Positions 46,562 through 56,700 of a DNA stretch of 64,000 bases are shown here, piece after piece (within the stretch, counting starts at the first letter, position 1; the number at the start of each line of letters is the position of its first letter). The stretch lies in assembly GCA_028290545.1 (NCBI GenBank), contig JAQGJP010000039.1:1-64000 (forward strand). Reading direction: 5' to 3'. Below the pieces are notes generated by a model. That model was not told where the DNA came from. It made no database searches and worked only from the letters and a program-made list of their open reading frames with translations. The stretch is from Rhizobium sp. (GTDB lineage Bacteria > Pseudomonadota > Alphaproteobacteria > Rhizobiales > Rhizobiaceae). The position numbers were made by a program, and so were the translations under genes.

Positions 46562-47404
46562 ATGGCGACTATTCTGCTCACCGGCGCATCCGGCTTTGTC
46601 GGCCGCCAGATCGCCAAGGCTTTGTACAGGCAGGGGCATGGCCTGAAGATGGTCCTTCGCCCGGGCGGACTGGTTCGGAGTGGCTTTTCAGCAGACGGTG
46701 TGAACGTGGTCGAGACCACCGATCTATTCGCTGAAGATTCCGACTGGTGGGCCCGTCACCTTGAAGGTGTCGACTGCGTCATCCACTCCGCCTGGTATGT
46801 GGAGCCGGGTAAATATCTCGATTCACCTGCCAATATCGATTGCGCAATCGGAACGCTGGCGATGGCAGACGCGGCGATCCGTGCCGGTGTGCGACATTTC
46901 ATCGGCATCGGCACCTGTTTTGAATACCGCCTGCCGAATGCCGAGATCACCGCCCAGTCAGAGCTTGGCCCTGTTACCCTCTATGCGGCAGCCAAGCTTG
47001 CACTCTACCAGATGCTGGATCGCCGCTTTGCCGGAAGTGGCGTGATTTTCACTTGGGCGCGGCTCTTCTACCTGTTCGGCGAAGGCGAGCATCCGGCACG
47101 GCTGTTCCCGACACTTCACCGCAAACTGTCGGCCGGCGAACCCATGCTGCTGTCTTCGGGTGACAAGATCCGTGATTTCCTCGATGTCGCGATCGCGGGT
47201 GAACTCATTGCGACGCTTGCTCAGACCGGGCAGGCGGGCGTCGCCAATATCTGCTCCGGCCGCCCGGTGACGATCCGCGATATCGCGCTTGAGATTGCCG
47301 ATATCCACGGCCGGCGCGATCTGCTGGAATTCGGCACGGCAACAGTGCATCCCCGCGATCCGGCCGCGGTCGCCGGCCAAAGCAATGTGCTGCCTGCAAA
47401 ATGA
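46562..47404 (+). CDS. NAD(P)-dependent sugar epimerase/4-ketoreductase
   Basis: 280 residues, with GAGGAG 9 bases before the ATG. Extended SDR with ILLTGASGFVGRQIAKAL at the N terminus and catalytic YAAAK (LYAAAKLALYQ). It is short, without the longer C-terminal region of 4,6-dehydratases, which suits a 4-keto reductase. In this locus it could reduce the C-methylated CDP-4-keto sugar and so finish the precursor. The conserved Ser/Thr of the triad is probably in GIGTCFEYR. Confidence 0.88.
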   Translation: MATILLTGASGFVGRQIAKALYRQGHGLKMVLRPGGLVRSGFSADGVNVVETTDLFAEDSDWWARHLEGVDCVIHSAWYVEPGKYLDSPANIDCAIGTLAMADAAIRAGVRHFIGIGTCFEYRLPNAEITAQSELGPVTLYAAAKLALYQMLDRRFAGSGVIFTWARLFYLFGEGEHPARLFPTLHRKLSAGEPMLLSSGDKIRDFLDVAIAGELIATLAQTGQAGVANICSGRPVTIRDIALEIADIHGRRDLLEFGTATVHPRDPAAVAGQSNVLPAK

Positions 47405-47408
47405 CAAA

Positions 47409-47445
47409 AGCCTGCCGGATCGCGCCGGCAGGCTCTGCAACCGCA
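47409..47445 (-). terminator. Terminator between the ketoreductase and doxX genes
   Basis: A perfect 10-bp stem AGCCTGCCGG / CCGGCAGGCT (47409-47418 and 47425-47434, 6-base loop). Read leftward it is followed by TTTTGTCATTTT, so it best terminates the doxX transcript. Read rightward the T-rich tract (TTGTTTTGTT) comes about 10 bases later, so it may serve both genes. Confidence 0.8.
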
Positions 47446-47455
47446 TATTGTTTTG

Positions 47456-47854
47456 TTACTGCGCGCGGCGGGCGTCGATCGAAATCGAACCTGCTCCAAA
47501 AGCCGCGAGAACTAGGAAGCCGCCGGCCATCGCTAGATTCTTCAGGAACATGATTTGGTTGATCATGATGCTCATAGGATCTGCACCACCCATGTGGAAG
47601 AGGATGGCGCTGACAACGCTGAAGGCAGCTAGCAGATAGGCGGCGATCTTGATCTGGAAACCAACCACAACAGCAATGCCCACGACCAATTCGAAAATAC
47701 CACTGAGATAAGCGAGCGCCGTTGCAGCCGGCAGCCCGGCACCGGAAATCATGCCAGCGGTTCCGACAGGATCAGCGAGTTTGCCAAAGCCGGAAAGCAG
47801 GAAAATGATAGCCAGAAGGATGCGGCCGATAAGAAGATGAACTGAGGTCGACAT
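47456..47854 (-). CDS. DoxX-family membrane protein
   Basis: 132 residues with four membrane helices: HLLIGRILLAIIFLLSGFGKL, AYLSGIFELVVGIAVVVG, IAAYLLAAFSVVSAILFH and LKNLAMAGGFLVLAAFG. The LSGFGKL motif is characteristic of DoxX. Such proteins are quinone-linked inner-membrane proteins connected with redox and oxidative stress in several bacteria. Divergent from a glutathione transferase gene; a perfect palindrome sits in its predicted promoter. Confidence 0.92.
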   Translation of the reverse strand: MSTSVHLLIGRILLAIIFLLSGFGKLADPVGTAGMISGAGLPAATALAYLSGIFELVVGIAVVVGFQIKIAAYLLAAFSVVSAILFHMGGADPMSIMINQIMFLKNLAMAGGFLVLAAFGAGSISIDARRAQ

Positions 47855-47916
47855 TGGTAACTCCCGTTAAGTTGATGAGCGACATATAGATGTTTTCACC
47901 GTCAACAAAATACAGT

Positions 47917-47932
47917 AATATGTGCACATATT
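47917..47932. promoter_or_regulatory. 16-bp perfect palindrome, probable operator
   Basis: AATATGTGCACATATT is a perfect palindrome. On the minus strand it falls inside the 17-base spacer between TAGACA (-35) and TGTATT (-10) of a plausible promoter reading into doxX. A MarR- or HxlR-type repressor would fit such a site, but no regulator gene is adjacent. Confidence 0.6.
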
Positions 47933-48085
47933 GTCTACCAATAACGAACGATCAGATTCTGCCTCGCGATGGTTTTGCGCTTTTCGGCCTTGCGAGCCGT
48001 CTGCGCGGTGCCTATCTTCCTTCAAATTCCTGATGTCTTCCGCCTTTCGTCGGCTCAGACCGTTCGATCAACAAGGACAATTTGC

Positions 48086-48790
48086 ATGGCCGATCTATCC
48101 TCATTCAAGATCACGCAGCGCTGGCCCGCCGTTAATTCTGACGTCATCCAGCTCTATTCCCTGCCGACACCGAATGGCATCAAGGTCTCGGCCATGCTGG
48201 AAGAAACCGGCCTGCCTTACGAGCCCCATCTGATCGATTTCGGCTCGAACGACCAGAAAACCCCGGAATTCGAATCCCTCAACCCGAACGGCAAGATTCC
48301 GGCGATCATCGATCCGAACGGCCCGGACGGCAAACCGATCGGCCTGTTCGAATCCGGACTGATCCTGCAATATCTCGCCGAAAAGACCGGCATGTTCATT
48401 CCGGCAGATGCGGCGGGACGCTATGAGACATTGCAATGGCTGCATTTCCAGATGGGCGGTCTCGGACCGATGTTCGGCCAGCTTGGTTTCTTCGTGAAAT
48501 TTGCCGGCAAGGATATTGAGGATCCCCGCCCTCGCCAGCGCTATATCGATGAGGCCGTCCGCTTGCTCGGTGTGCTGGAGGGCCGTCTGACGGGCCGCAA
48601 CTACATCATGGGCGAAGACTATACCATCGCCGATATTGCCATCTGGCCATGGCTTCGCGCACTCAACGGCTTCTATGAGGCTGGAGAACTGGTCGGTATC
48701 AACCGCTTCCCATCAGTGCTCGCCTATGCCGACCGCTGCCAGGCACGTCCTGCCAGCCAGAAGGCAGTGAACATCCCCGCACGCAGCTAA
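48086..48790 (+). CDS. Glutathione S-transferase, YghU/YfcG-like
   Basis: 234 residues from the ATG at 48086 (AAGGA 9 bases upstream). Thioredoxin-fold N-terminal domain with VIQLYSLPTPNGIKVSAMLEE, NPNGKIPAI and the glutathione-binding ESGLILQYLAEKTG; the C-terminal helical domain carries NYIMGEDYTIADIAIWPWL. The asparagine in TPNG and the overall layout match the Nu-class enzymes YghU/YfcG, which act as disulfide-bond reductases. Probably part of an electrophile or oxidative stress response with DoxX. Confidence 0.93.
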   Translation: MADLSSFKITQRWPAVNSDVIQLYSLPTPNGIKVSAMLEETGLPYEPHLIDFGSNDQKTPEFESLNPNGKIPAIIDPNGPDGKPIGLFESGLILQYLAEKTGMFIPADAAGRYETLQWLHFQMGGLGPMFGQLGFFVKFAGKDIEDPRPRQRYIDEAVRLLGVLEGRLTGRNYIMGEDYTIADIAIWPWLRALNGFYEAGELVGINRFPSVLAYADRCQARPASQKAVNIPARS

Positions 48791-48887
48791 AGCAGTCCGT
48801 TATTCAGGAAAATATATGAACCCTCGGCTCCCGGCGGCTGACTCTCGAAAGTGGATGTCTTCGCGGGTCGGCTCATGGTCGGGGTTT

Positions 48888-49322
48888 TCAATGCGTGCCG
48901 ACGATATCGTTGACCATGCGCGGGAAGACGAACACGCCATGCATGCTGCCATGTGCGCTTTCGATGAAACCGGTCGACTCGCCCACGCACATCAGCGGTT
49001 GGCGCTCTCCCGGACCAGCGATAATATAGGTCGAAAAGCAAAAGGACGACGGCGAGGAAGAAGCGTTTTCCAGCAGTTCGAGAATGCTGACACGGTCGTT
49101 CGGTTCATAGCAGCGCAGAAGCGTCAGCAGACCGCATTCTCCCTCATCCAGGCCATGAAAATAGCTTCCAATCTTACCGATCTGGAAAAGCCCATTCGAA
49201 AGGTCTCCAGTCCAATTCTCCGTAGCGCAGAATTTCGATATTTCGAAACTCTCGGGCATTACGGAGAGCGTCCTCGCGGGAGTGGCTGTCGAAGCCGCTT
49301 TCGATTTTGATATTCTAAACAC
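48888..49322 (-). CDS. Small PAS-like domain protein, uncharacterised
   Basis: 144 residues from a GTG at 49322, with AGGTC 7 bases upstream. The section from ECGLLTLLRCYEPNDRVSIL through FSTYIIAGPGERQPLMCVGES and HGVFVFPRM has the beta-sheet order of a PAS core and resembles small stand-alone rhizobial proteins I recall without a name. No membrane helix or output domain. Codon use looks normal for the window, but the surrounding DNA is gene-poor and more AT-rich. The first 20 residues are probably a flexible leader. Confidence 0.5.
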   Translation of the reverse strand: MFRISKSKAASTATPARTLSVMPESFEISKFCATENWTGDLSNGLFQIGKIGSYFHGLDEGECGLLTLLRCYEPNDRVSILELLENASSSPSSFCFSTYIIAGPGERQPLMCVGESTGFIESAHGSMHGVFVFPRMVNDIVGTH

Positions 49323-49904
49323 TTCAATGACCTGTCTAGAGGGTTGAGGCCTTCACCAGCCAATATCCTTTAGCGAATAACTATGCAAGATCCGGGCATT
49401 CCGCCATTCTTCGAACGGTCAAGAATTACGACCCTGCTGCAATCAGAGTCTCGTATCCTTCATCCCGTTCAAGGCTGCGAGATAGTACAAGGAAATCGTC
49501 ATCTTCATGGCATGCGAATACGGATTGGAACAGCACGAAAATTCATCACCCCCCGAATCTTGGCATATCCTTATAAGACGTTTTTGGTTAACGGCAATAG
49601 AACACCGATTTTTTTTACGTATTTAGAACCAGAGGCGCAAGTTAGATGGATAGGCTACCATAATAGCATGTATACGGCGCCTGCTTCATATCAACATAAT
49701 TGATCGTTACGAAAGTTATTCTTTGTCAAGAAAGGTAAGCCAGGTTTTCTGACTTTCATCAGGTACAAAGCCTCCGCTCGCCAGTGAATCCATTGTCAAT
49801 GCCGCCTGGGACGCGAATATAACGATGGATCCATGTCACCGGGCGGATTCTGTTTTATGATTCAATTATATTCGGTGCAAATATGACCAAATCCAGCACC
49901 TTTA
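49323..49904. other. Gene-poor, AT-rich stretch
   Basis: Nearly 600 bases between the PAS-like gene and the groEL terminator contain no convincing gene. One plus-strand frame (49383-49703) is open but lacks a ribosome site and any recognisable motif. The DNA is clearly richer in A+T than its flanks. It may hold the promoter of the PAS-like gene and decayed sequence. Confidence 0.5.
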
Positions 49905-49937
49905 TATATAAAAAAGGGGCGTCATTGCTGACGCCCC
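49904..49937 (-). terminator. Terminator of the groESL operon
   Basis: Read leftward: a perfect 9-bp stem GGGGCGTCA / TGACGCCCC (49916-49924 with 49929-49937, GCAA loop) followed by TTTTT and ATATATA. A strong intrinsic terminator about 135 bases after the groEL stop. Confidence 0.88.
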
Positions 49938-49965
49938 GCTGTCGTAAGTGCAACCAGAAACAAAA

Positions 49966-51728
<1,763 letters not shown>

Positions 51729-51775
51729 TCATGGCCCATTGGTTGTCATGGTTAGAAAGGATTGGGTGGCGGCGA

Positions 51776-52072
51776 TCAGCCGACGATGCCCATGATGTCG
51801 GATTCCTTCATGATCAGAAGGTCTTCGCCGTCCACCTTGACTTCGGTGCCGGACCACTTGCCGAACAGCACGCGATCGCCAGCCTTGACGTCGAGCGCGA
51901 CGAGGTTGCCCTTGTCGTCACGAATGCCGGTACCGACGGCGACGACTTCGCCTTCCTGCGGCTTTTCCTTGGCGGTGTCCGGGATGATGATGCCGCCCTT
52001 TGTCTTTTCTTCGGACTCGACGCGACGTACGACGACGCGGTCATGAAGCGGGCGGAAGTTGATGCTTGCCAT
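51776..52072 (-). CDS. groES: 10 kDa co-chaperonin GroES
   Basis: 98 residues, the normal length. The N terminus [22 protein letters not shown] includes the mobile loop ([16 protein letters not shown]), followed by [21 protein letters not shown]. Caps the GroEL ring. Its leader contains a CIRCE operator, so heat control by HrcA is expected. Confidence 0.99.
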   Translation of the reverse strand: MASINFRPLHDRVVVRRVESEEKTKGGIIIPDTAKEKPQEGEVVAVGTGIRDDKGNLVALDVKAGDRVLFGKWSGTEVKVDGEDLLIMKESDIMGIVG

Positions 52073-52126
52073 TGTCTGTTTCCTCGATCAAATGACATTG
52101 CCGGGGTGCCCCGGATGATTGGTTCG

Positions 52127-52153
52127 TTAGCACTCGTCTCCTTGGAGTGCTAA
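52127..52153 (-). promoter_or_regulatory. CIRCE operator (HrcA binding site)
   Basis: TTAGCACTC-N9-GAGTGCTAA, a perfect match to the CIRCE consensus, lies 55 bases upstream of the groES start and just downstream of the predicted promoter. HrcA repression of groESL is therefore likely. Confidence 0.97.
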
Positions 52154-52162
52154 CGCGGCTGG

Positions 52163-52190
52163 ATTTAAGACGGGCACTTTCGAGAGTCAA
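52163..52190 (-). promoter_or_regulatory. groESL promoter
   Basis: On the minus strand TTGACT (52185-52190) and TTAAAT (52163-52168) are 16 bases apart. The predicted start falls just before the CIRCE element, as expected for a housekeeping-sigma promoter repressed by HrcA. The CTTGACT context could also be read by RpoH, but the -10 is not RpoH-like. Confidence 0.65.
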
Positions 52191-52356
52191 GATTGACCCG
52201 GACAAAAAATCTTTATGGTGAACGGCGCGCACGGAGATACTTAACTGCCTCGCGCTTTGATCGTCGTTGCTATTTCTCAGCCGATCGCCACTTTAAGCCT
52301 TGTCATTGCCGCCCCATTTTGCGATTTGGGGCGCAAAGTTTTCCCTGGAGCAGTAC

Positions 52357-53208
52357 ATGGCAGAGCGTATCGGATCCCTGAGCGACATCGTCGAGCACTA
52401 CGATGTCATTCTTTGCGATGTCTGGGGCGTGCTGCACAACGGCGTCAGCAGCTTTCCCGATGCCTCGATCGCACTCCGCAAAGCGCGCGAAAGCGGCTTG
52501 ACCGTCGTACTGATCACCAATTCGCCGCGTCCGAGCAAGGGCGTCATTCCCCAGCTCGAAGGGCTCGGCGTTTTGACCGAAGCCTATGACCGGATCGTCA
52601 CTTCCGGCGATGTCACCCGCAAACTGATCGCCGAAGGACCGAGGAAGATCTACTTCATCGGCGCCGATCGTGACCATCCGCTGCTCGAAGGCCTGGACGT
52701 CGTGCAGGTGGCGGAAGAGGATGCCGATGTGCTGGTCTGTGCCGGCTTCGTCGATGATGAAGTCGAAACACCGGAAATGTACCGCGACATGCTGGCTCGC
52801 TTCGTTGCCCGCGATATACCGATGATCTGCGCCAATCCCGATCTGGTGGTCGAGCGCGGCCATCGGCTCATCCCGTGCGCCGGCGCGCTGGCAGCCCTGT
52901 ACGAAGAACTCGGCGGCGATACGCGGATTGCCGGCAAACCGCATGCGCCGATCTATGCCGCATCCCTGGCAGCGGCGGCTGATGAACAACGCGCGGGGAT
53001 CAACCTTGGCCGCGTGCTCGCCATCGGCGATGGCATGCCGACCGATGTAAAAGGTGCGATTTCGGAGGGCCTGGATCTCCTTTACATATCCGCGGGCATT
53101 CATGCCCGCGACTATATGGAGGGCAGCACGACCGATGAAGCCGCGCTCGACGCGTTCCTTGAAAGCCACCAGGCACGGCCGCGCTGGTGGATACCGCGGC
53201 TTGCCTGA
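52357..53208 (+). CDS. HAD-superfamily class IIA hydrolase (NagD-like)
   Basis: 283 residues from the ATG at 52357 (GGAG 7 bases upstream). HAD motif I is in VILCDVWGVLHNG, the threonine/serine-bearing LITNSPRPS is motif II, the cap is of the class IIA type, and motif IV is AIGDGMPTDVKGA. Fits the alphaproteobacterial HAD-IIA family next to ribF. Probably a sugar-phosphate or nucleotide phosphatase; it could dephosphorylate FMN or a riboflavin precursor, but nothing shows this directly. Precedes ribF by 21 bases. Confidence 0.9.
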   Translation: MAERIGSLSDIVEHYDVILCDVWGVLHNGVSSFPDASIALRKARESGLTVVLITNSPRPSKGVIPQLEGLGVLTEAYDRIVTSGDVTRKLIAEGPRKIYFIGADRDHPLLEGLDVVQVAEEDADVLVCAGFVDDEVETPEMYRDMLARFVARDIPMICANPDLVVERGHRLIPCAGALAALYEELGGDTRIAGKPHAPIYAASLAAAADEQRAGINLGRVLAIGDGMPTDVKGAISEGLDLLYISAGIHARDYMEGSTTDEAALDAFLESHQARPRWWIPRLA

Positions 53209-53229
53209 GATGCTGGAGTTGACGGGTCG

Positions 53230-54210
53230 ATGACAGTCTTCCATCGCAACGAGCAGCGCGGCGAACTGCCGGAACTTTTGCGCGGCGGCGTGCTCGCGAT
53301 CGGCAATTTCGACGGCGTGCATCGCGGCCACCAAGCCGTTCTCTCGCGGGCATTGGAAATTGCCGAAAGCAAGCACCTGCCGTCGCTGGTGCTGACCTTC
53401 GAACCGCATCCGCGCACCGTCTTCAATCCCGAAAAGCCGGTGTTCCGGCTGACTCCGGCACCGCTGAAGGCCCGCATCCTCGAACATATGGGCTTCAACG
53501 CCGTCCTGGAATATCCTTTCGACCGCGCGTTCGCCGGACGCTCCGCCGAGGAATTCATCCAGTCGATCCTGATCGACTGGATCAATGTCAAGGAGGTCGT
53601 GACGGGTTTCGATTTCCACTTCGGAAAAGGCCGCGAGGGCGGACCGGCTTTCTTGCTCGATTCAGGCGGCCGGCATGGCTTCGGCGTCAGCCTGATCGAC
53701 GCCTTTCGTGACGAGAACGCTTATGTGGTCTCCTCCAGCCACATCCGCACGCTGATCGCCAATGGCGACGTCGTGGAGGCAGCCGGTCTGCTTGGATATC
53801 GCTACACGGTCGAAGCCGAAGTGATCCACGGCAAGAAGCTCGGCCGAACGCTCGGATTTCCAACCGCCAACATGGCACTGCCGCCGGAGGTGCAACTCCG
53901 CCCCGGCATCTATGCCGTGCGGTTCCGCCGTGCGGATGGTTCTCTGCATGACGGCGTCGCAAGCTTCGGCTACCGCCCGACCGTGACCGACAATGGCGCG
54001 GCACTGCTCGAGACCGTGTTGTTCGACTATTCGGGCGATCTCTATGGGCAGGTCTGCTCGGTGTCGTTCTTCGGATTCCTGCGTCCGGAAATGAAGTTCG
54101 ACGGTCTGGAACCGCTGGTCGAACAGATGAACCGCGACACGGATGAGGCGCGTGCGCTGCTGTCCGGGGTGAAGCCGCTCGCTCCGATCGATCAGTATAC
54201 CGCGTTTTAG
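53230..54210 (+). CDS. ribF: Bifunctional riboflavin kinase / FMN adenylyltransferase
   Basis: 326 residues. Makes FMN and FAD from riboflavin. The N-terminal FAD synthetase has GNFDGVHRGHQ (residues 22-32) and SSSHIRTLI; the C-terminal riboflavin kinase has GKKLGRTLGFPTANM and GIYAVRF. Length and order of domains are standard. Likely co-transcribed with the HAD gene upstream. Confidence 0.97.
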   Translation: MTVFHRNEQRGELPELLRGGVLAIGNFDGVHRGHQAVLSRALEIAESKHLPSLVLTFEPHPRTVFNPEKPVFRLTPAPLKARILEHMGFNAVLEYPFDRAFAGRSAEEFIQSILIDWINVKEVVTGFDFHFGKGREGGPAFLLDSGGRHGFGVSLIDAFRDENAYVVSSSHIRTLIANGDVVEAAGLLGYRYTVEAEVIHGKKLGRTLGFPTANMALPPEVQLRPGIYAVRFRRADGSLHDGVASFGYRPTVTDNGAALLETVLFDYSGDLYGQVCSVSFFGFLRPEMKFDGLEPLVEQMNRDTDEARALLSGVKPLAPIDQYTAF

Positions 54211-54390
54211 TTACCTGCCGGACTTACCAGCTAAGCTTCGCTCAAGATTGAAGAATTAGATATTTCGCATGGGCAGCTGCAATTGACCTGGGCAACGATT
54301 TGCCCGGCTGAACCAACGGGCCGGACCGCCTTCCGGCTTTTGGTACAGTGTCGTGCGACTGCCCAACCCTATACGTGGAGCGATTGAAAA

Positions 54391-55506
54391 ATGGCAGCAT
54401 TGTCATTGCTTATTCCGGTCGAGGCGCATGAAAAACGCCCTGCCGTGCTGGTCGAGGCGATTGCCAGCAAGCCGGATCTCGACATCGAGATCGTCATCGT
54501 TCCCCAGTCGAAAGACGTTGCCGACCGCGAGCAGCTCGCGACGCTTGCAGCGATCGATCGACGTGTCCGCGTCGTCGAACCAGAGGGTGCGCCGCTCCCC
54601 ACAATGGCCCTTTGGAATCGCGCAGTGATGGCAGCGCGCGGCGAGTGGGTCACGCTTGTCCGTCCCGATGACATCTTCGAGCCGGAAGTGGTGACGGTCG
54701 CCCGCTTCGCCAAGGGCAAGCTCGGCAGCGTCGATGCCGTCGGTTGGAACGCGCTGCAGATTTCGCCGTCGGCCGAGCCGGGCAAAAGTTCGTCCGTCGC
54801 CGTCCCGACCAAATACGATATCATGGAATTCGACAAGACCGATCAGCTCAAGAGTTTCTACCTCTGGGAGGGTGCCGGCCATGTGCCGAAGGTGCCGTTC
54901 GGTCTCTATCACGGGGTCATTTCGCGGGAGCTCGCAGAAAGCATCGCTTCGACGATAGCTGTCTCGGGCCGCGAACACACGCTCGCCCAATGGGAATGGA
55001 CCGCGCGCACCGTATTGATGGGTGAGAAATTCGTCTTCTGCGCCCGGCCGCTGTCGGTCATCAATATCAAGCCATATATCGTGCCTGAGAATCCGATCCG
55101 CCATGCCGATTTTCCGTTGCATGCCGGCCTGGGACTGGCGGCAGGCATTGCCGAGATTCAGCATTCGGTATTCGCCGAAATGGGCGCACTTTGGACCGGT
55201 GCACATGAAAACTTCGTCCGCGCGGCTATCTACGACTGCATGTTCGAAACCAATCCTGACGCCTTCAATAACAAATGCAATGCCTACTTCCTGGCGCTGA
55301 AACAGTGGGAGGATGGCCAGCATGCGTCATTGTTCAAACCGCAATTCGCCGGCGAACGGCCGCTGGACAAGCGACGGGGATTGCACGGCAACGTGCTGAT
55401 GATCGACCGCCATATCGCCGGCGCCCGGGATGCGCAACAGTTCTACCAGGTGATCCGCAATTTCCTCGTTCCGGTCGGCATCATCTGCGGCGCAAAAGCA
55501 GTCTGA
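54391..55506 (+). CDS. Divergent member of the same glycosyltransferase family, paralogue C
   Basis: 371 residues. It is a GT-A-like protein whose C-terminal module matches those at 40749 and 42029 (HSVFAEMGALWTGAHENFVR, then AALKQW-type and WEDGQHASLFKPQF). The catalytic half is changed: the start is LSLLIPVEAHEKRP instead of SICVPSRNR, and the metal motif reads VRPDDIFEPE in place of GDDDYVDPD. It may use a different donor or no longer be catalytic. Abuts the convergent GT4 gene with no gap. Confidence 0.75.
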   Translation: MAALSLLIPVEAHEKRPAVLVEAIASKPDLDIEIVIVPQSKDVADREQLATLAAIDRRVRVVEPEGAPLPTMALWNRAVMAARGEWVTLVRPDDIFEPEVVTVARFAKGKLGSVDAVGWNALQISPSAEPGKSSSVAVPTKYDIMEFDKTDQLKSFYLWEGAGHVPKVPFGLYHGVISRELAESIASTIAVSGREHTLAQWEWTARTVLMGEKFVFCARPLSVINIKPYIVPENPIRHADFPLHAGLGLAAGIAEIQHSVFAEMGALWTGAHENFVRAAIYDCMFETNPDAFNNKCNAYFLALKQWEDGQHASLFKPQFAGERPLDKRRGLHGNVLMIDRHIAGARDAQQFYQVIRNFLVPVGIICGAKAV

Positions 55507-56700
55507 TCAGATCCAACACGGATCATCTGGGAATGCCGACTTGAAATGGGCGAGCGTTCCCTTGGATTGCTTGCCGGAGGCATCGGCCATTTCGATCTTT
55601 TCCCCCGGCAGGAATTGCGTGGCAAGATACCAGTCGAGCGGCGTCCTGCCGGTGATGTCAGCAAATCGATGACCATGCTTCGGCTGACCGGCAAGCGATG
55701 ACCAGAGATCGACAAAAGCCTTCGCGGATCGTTCCCCCGTAAATCTTTCGCACGCCATTCCCGCAGCGTTCGCCCCGATTCTTGCGACTTCGCCCGGTGC
55801 ATCGAGCAACCGGTCCAGAATCTCGGTGCATTGCTCGATCGACTGGCCGACAAAGCCGGTAATCCCATGCTCGACAATGGCGCATTCGGCTGGATTGGCA
55901 AGCACGACCGGGACCAGCCCAAGCGACATCGCTTCGATCAGCGCGTTTTCCGCCGTGCCGTAGTGATCCGGCTGCAGCGGGTAGAAGAAGATCCGGGATT
56001 GCAGCAGGGCCGCTCGCGGGTCGATCGTCTGGCCCATGAAGCGGATTCGATCCGGATGCCGCATGGCTCGGGCTTTTGCGGCCACCGCACCATCAGCATC
56101 GTAGCTGCCCCAGATGGCTACTTCGACATCATGCGACAGGGCGTCGACGGCATCGAAGAAATCCGGATGCATTTTTATGAAATCGACGGTGCCGAGATAG
56201 ACGATTGGGTGGTTCGCAAAAGGCCTCTCCCGGCCCTGAAACCCGAACCCGCTGCCGATGCTGGAGAGTTTTGACGCTTGTGGCTCCGCAAGTCCTTCGC
56301 CTAATTCCAGTGACGCAGGCGTGGTGAACACGAACCGATCGGCCGCCGTCAGAAACCCCGGCGCAATCACCGGCTTGAACAGGCCCGACACATGCGACCA
56401 GAAGACGGAGCGCATGGGCGGAAAATCCGTCCACGCCAGGCATTCGAACAGTTTCGGATGGTTCCAGAATTCGAACTGGACAATATCGGCCACCGCACAG
56501 CGCTCGGCAACGTCGGTCAGATCGCGCGCCACAATGACCTCGCCGCCGCCGACGATGATTTCATCGGCATAGCGGCGGTCGAGCGGCTTTTCGAGCAGGA
56601 TGTAGCTCTGATGGATATTCGCCGGCATTGCCGACCGAAGAGCAGCATGGGCCTTGCCGACCCCGCCGCCCAGATGGGCAGTGAGATGCAAAATGTGCAT
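55507..56700 (-). CDS. Family 4 (GT-B) glycosyltransferase
   Basis: 397 residues. GT4 pattern: a glycine-rich N terminus (HLTAHLGGGVGKAHAAL), IVYLGTVDFIKMHPDF, and the donor-binding NALIEAMSLGLVPVVLAN with the two acidic residues of the E-x7-E type. Retaining transferase acting in the cytoplasm on a lipid-linked or protein-linked glycan. Its ATG overlaps the stop of the radical SAM gene by one base (TAATG), so both proteins are made together. Confidence 0.9.
   Translation of the reverse strand: MHILHLTAHLGGGVGKAHAALRSAMPANIHQSYILLEKPLDRRYADEIIVGGGEVIVARDLTDVAERCAVADIVQFEFWNHPKLFECLAWTDFPPMRSVFWSHVSGLFKPVIAPGFLTAADRFVFTTPASLELGEGLAEPQASKLSSIGSGFGFQGRERPFANHPIVYLGTVDFIKMHPDFFDAVDALSHDVEVAIWGSYDADGAVAAKARAMRHPDRIRFMGQTIDPRAALLQSRIFFYPLQPDHYGTAENALIEAMSLGLVPVVLANPAECAIVEHGITGFVGQSIEQCTEILDRLLDAPGEVARIGANAAGMACERFTGERSAKAFVDLWSSLAGQPKHGHRFADITGRTPLDWYLATQFLPGEKIEMADASGKQSKGTLAHFKSAFPDDPCWI

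Noticed and set aside
49383-49703. 106-codon plus-strand ORF in the AT-rich gap
   Set aside because: No ribosome site, no similarity to anything I recognise, atypical composition.
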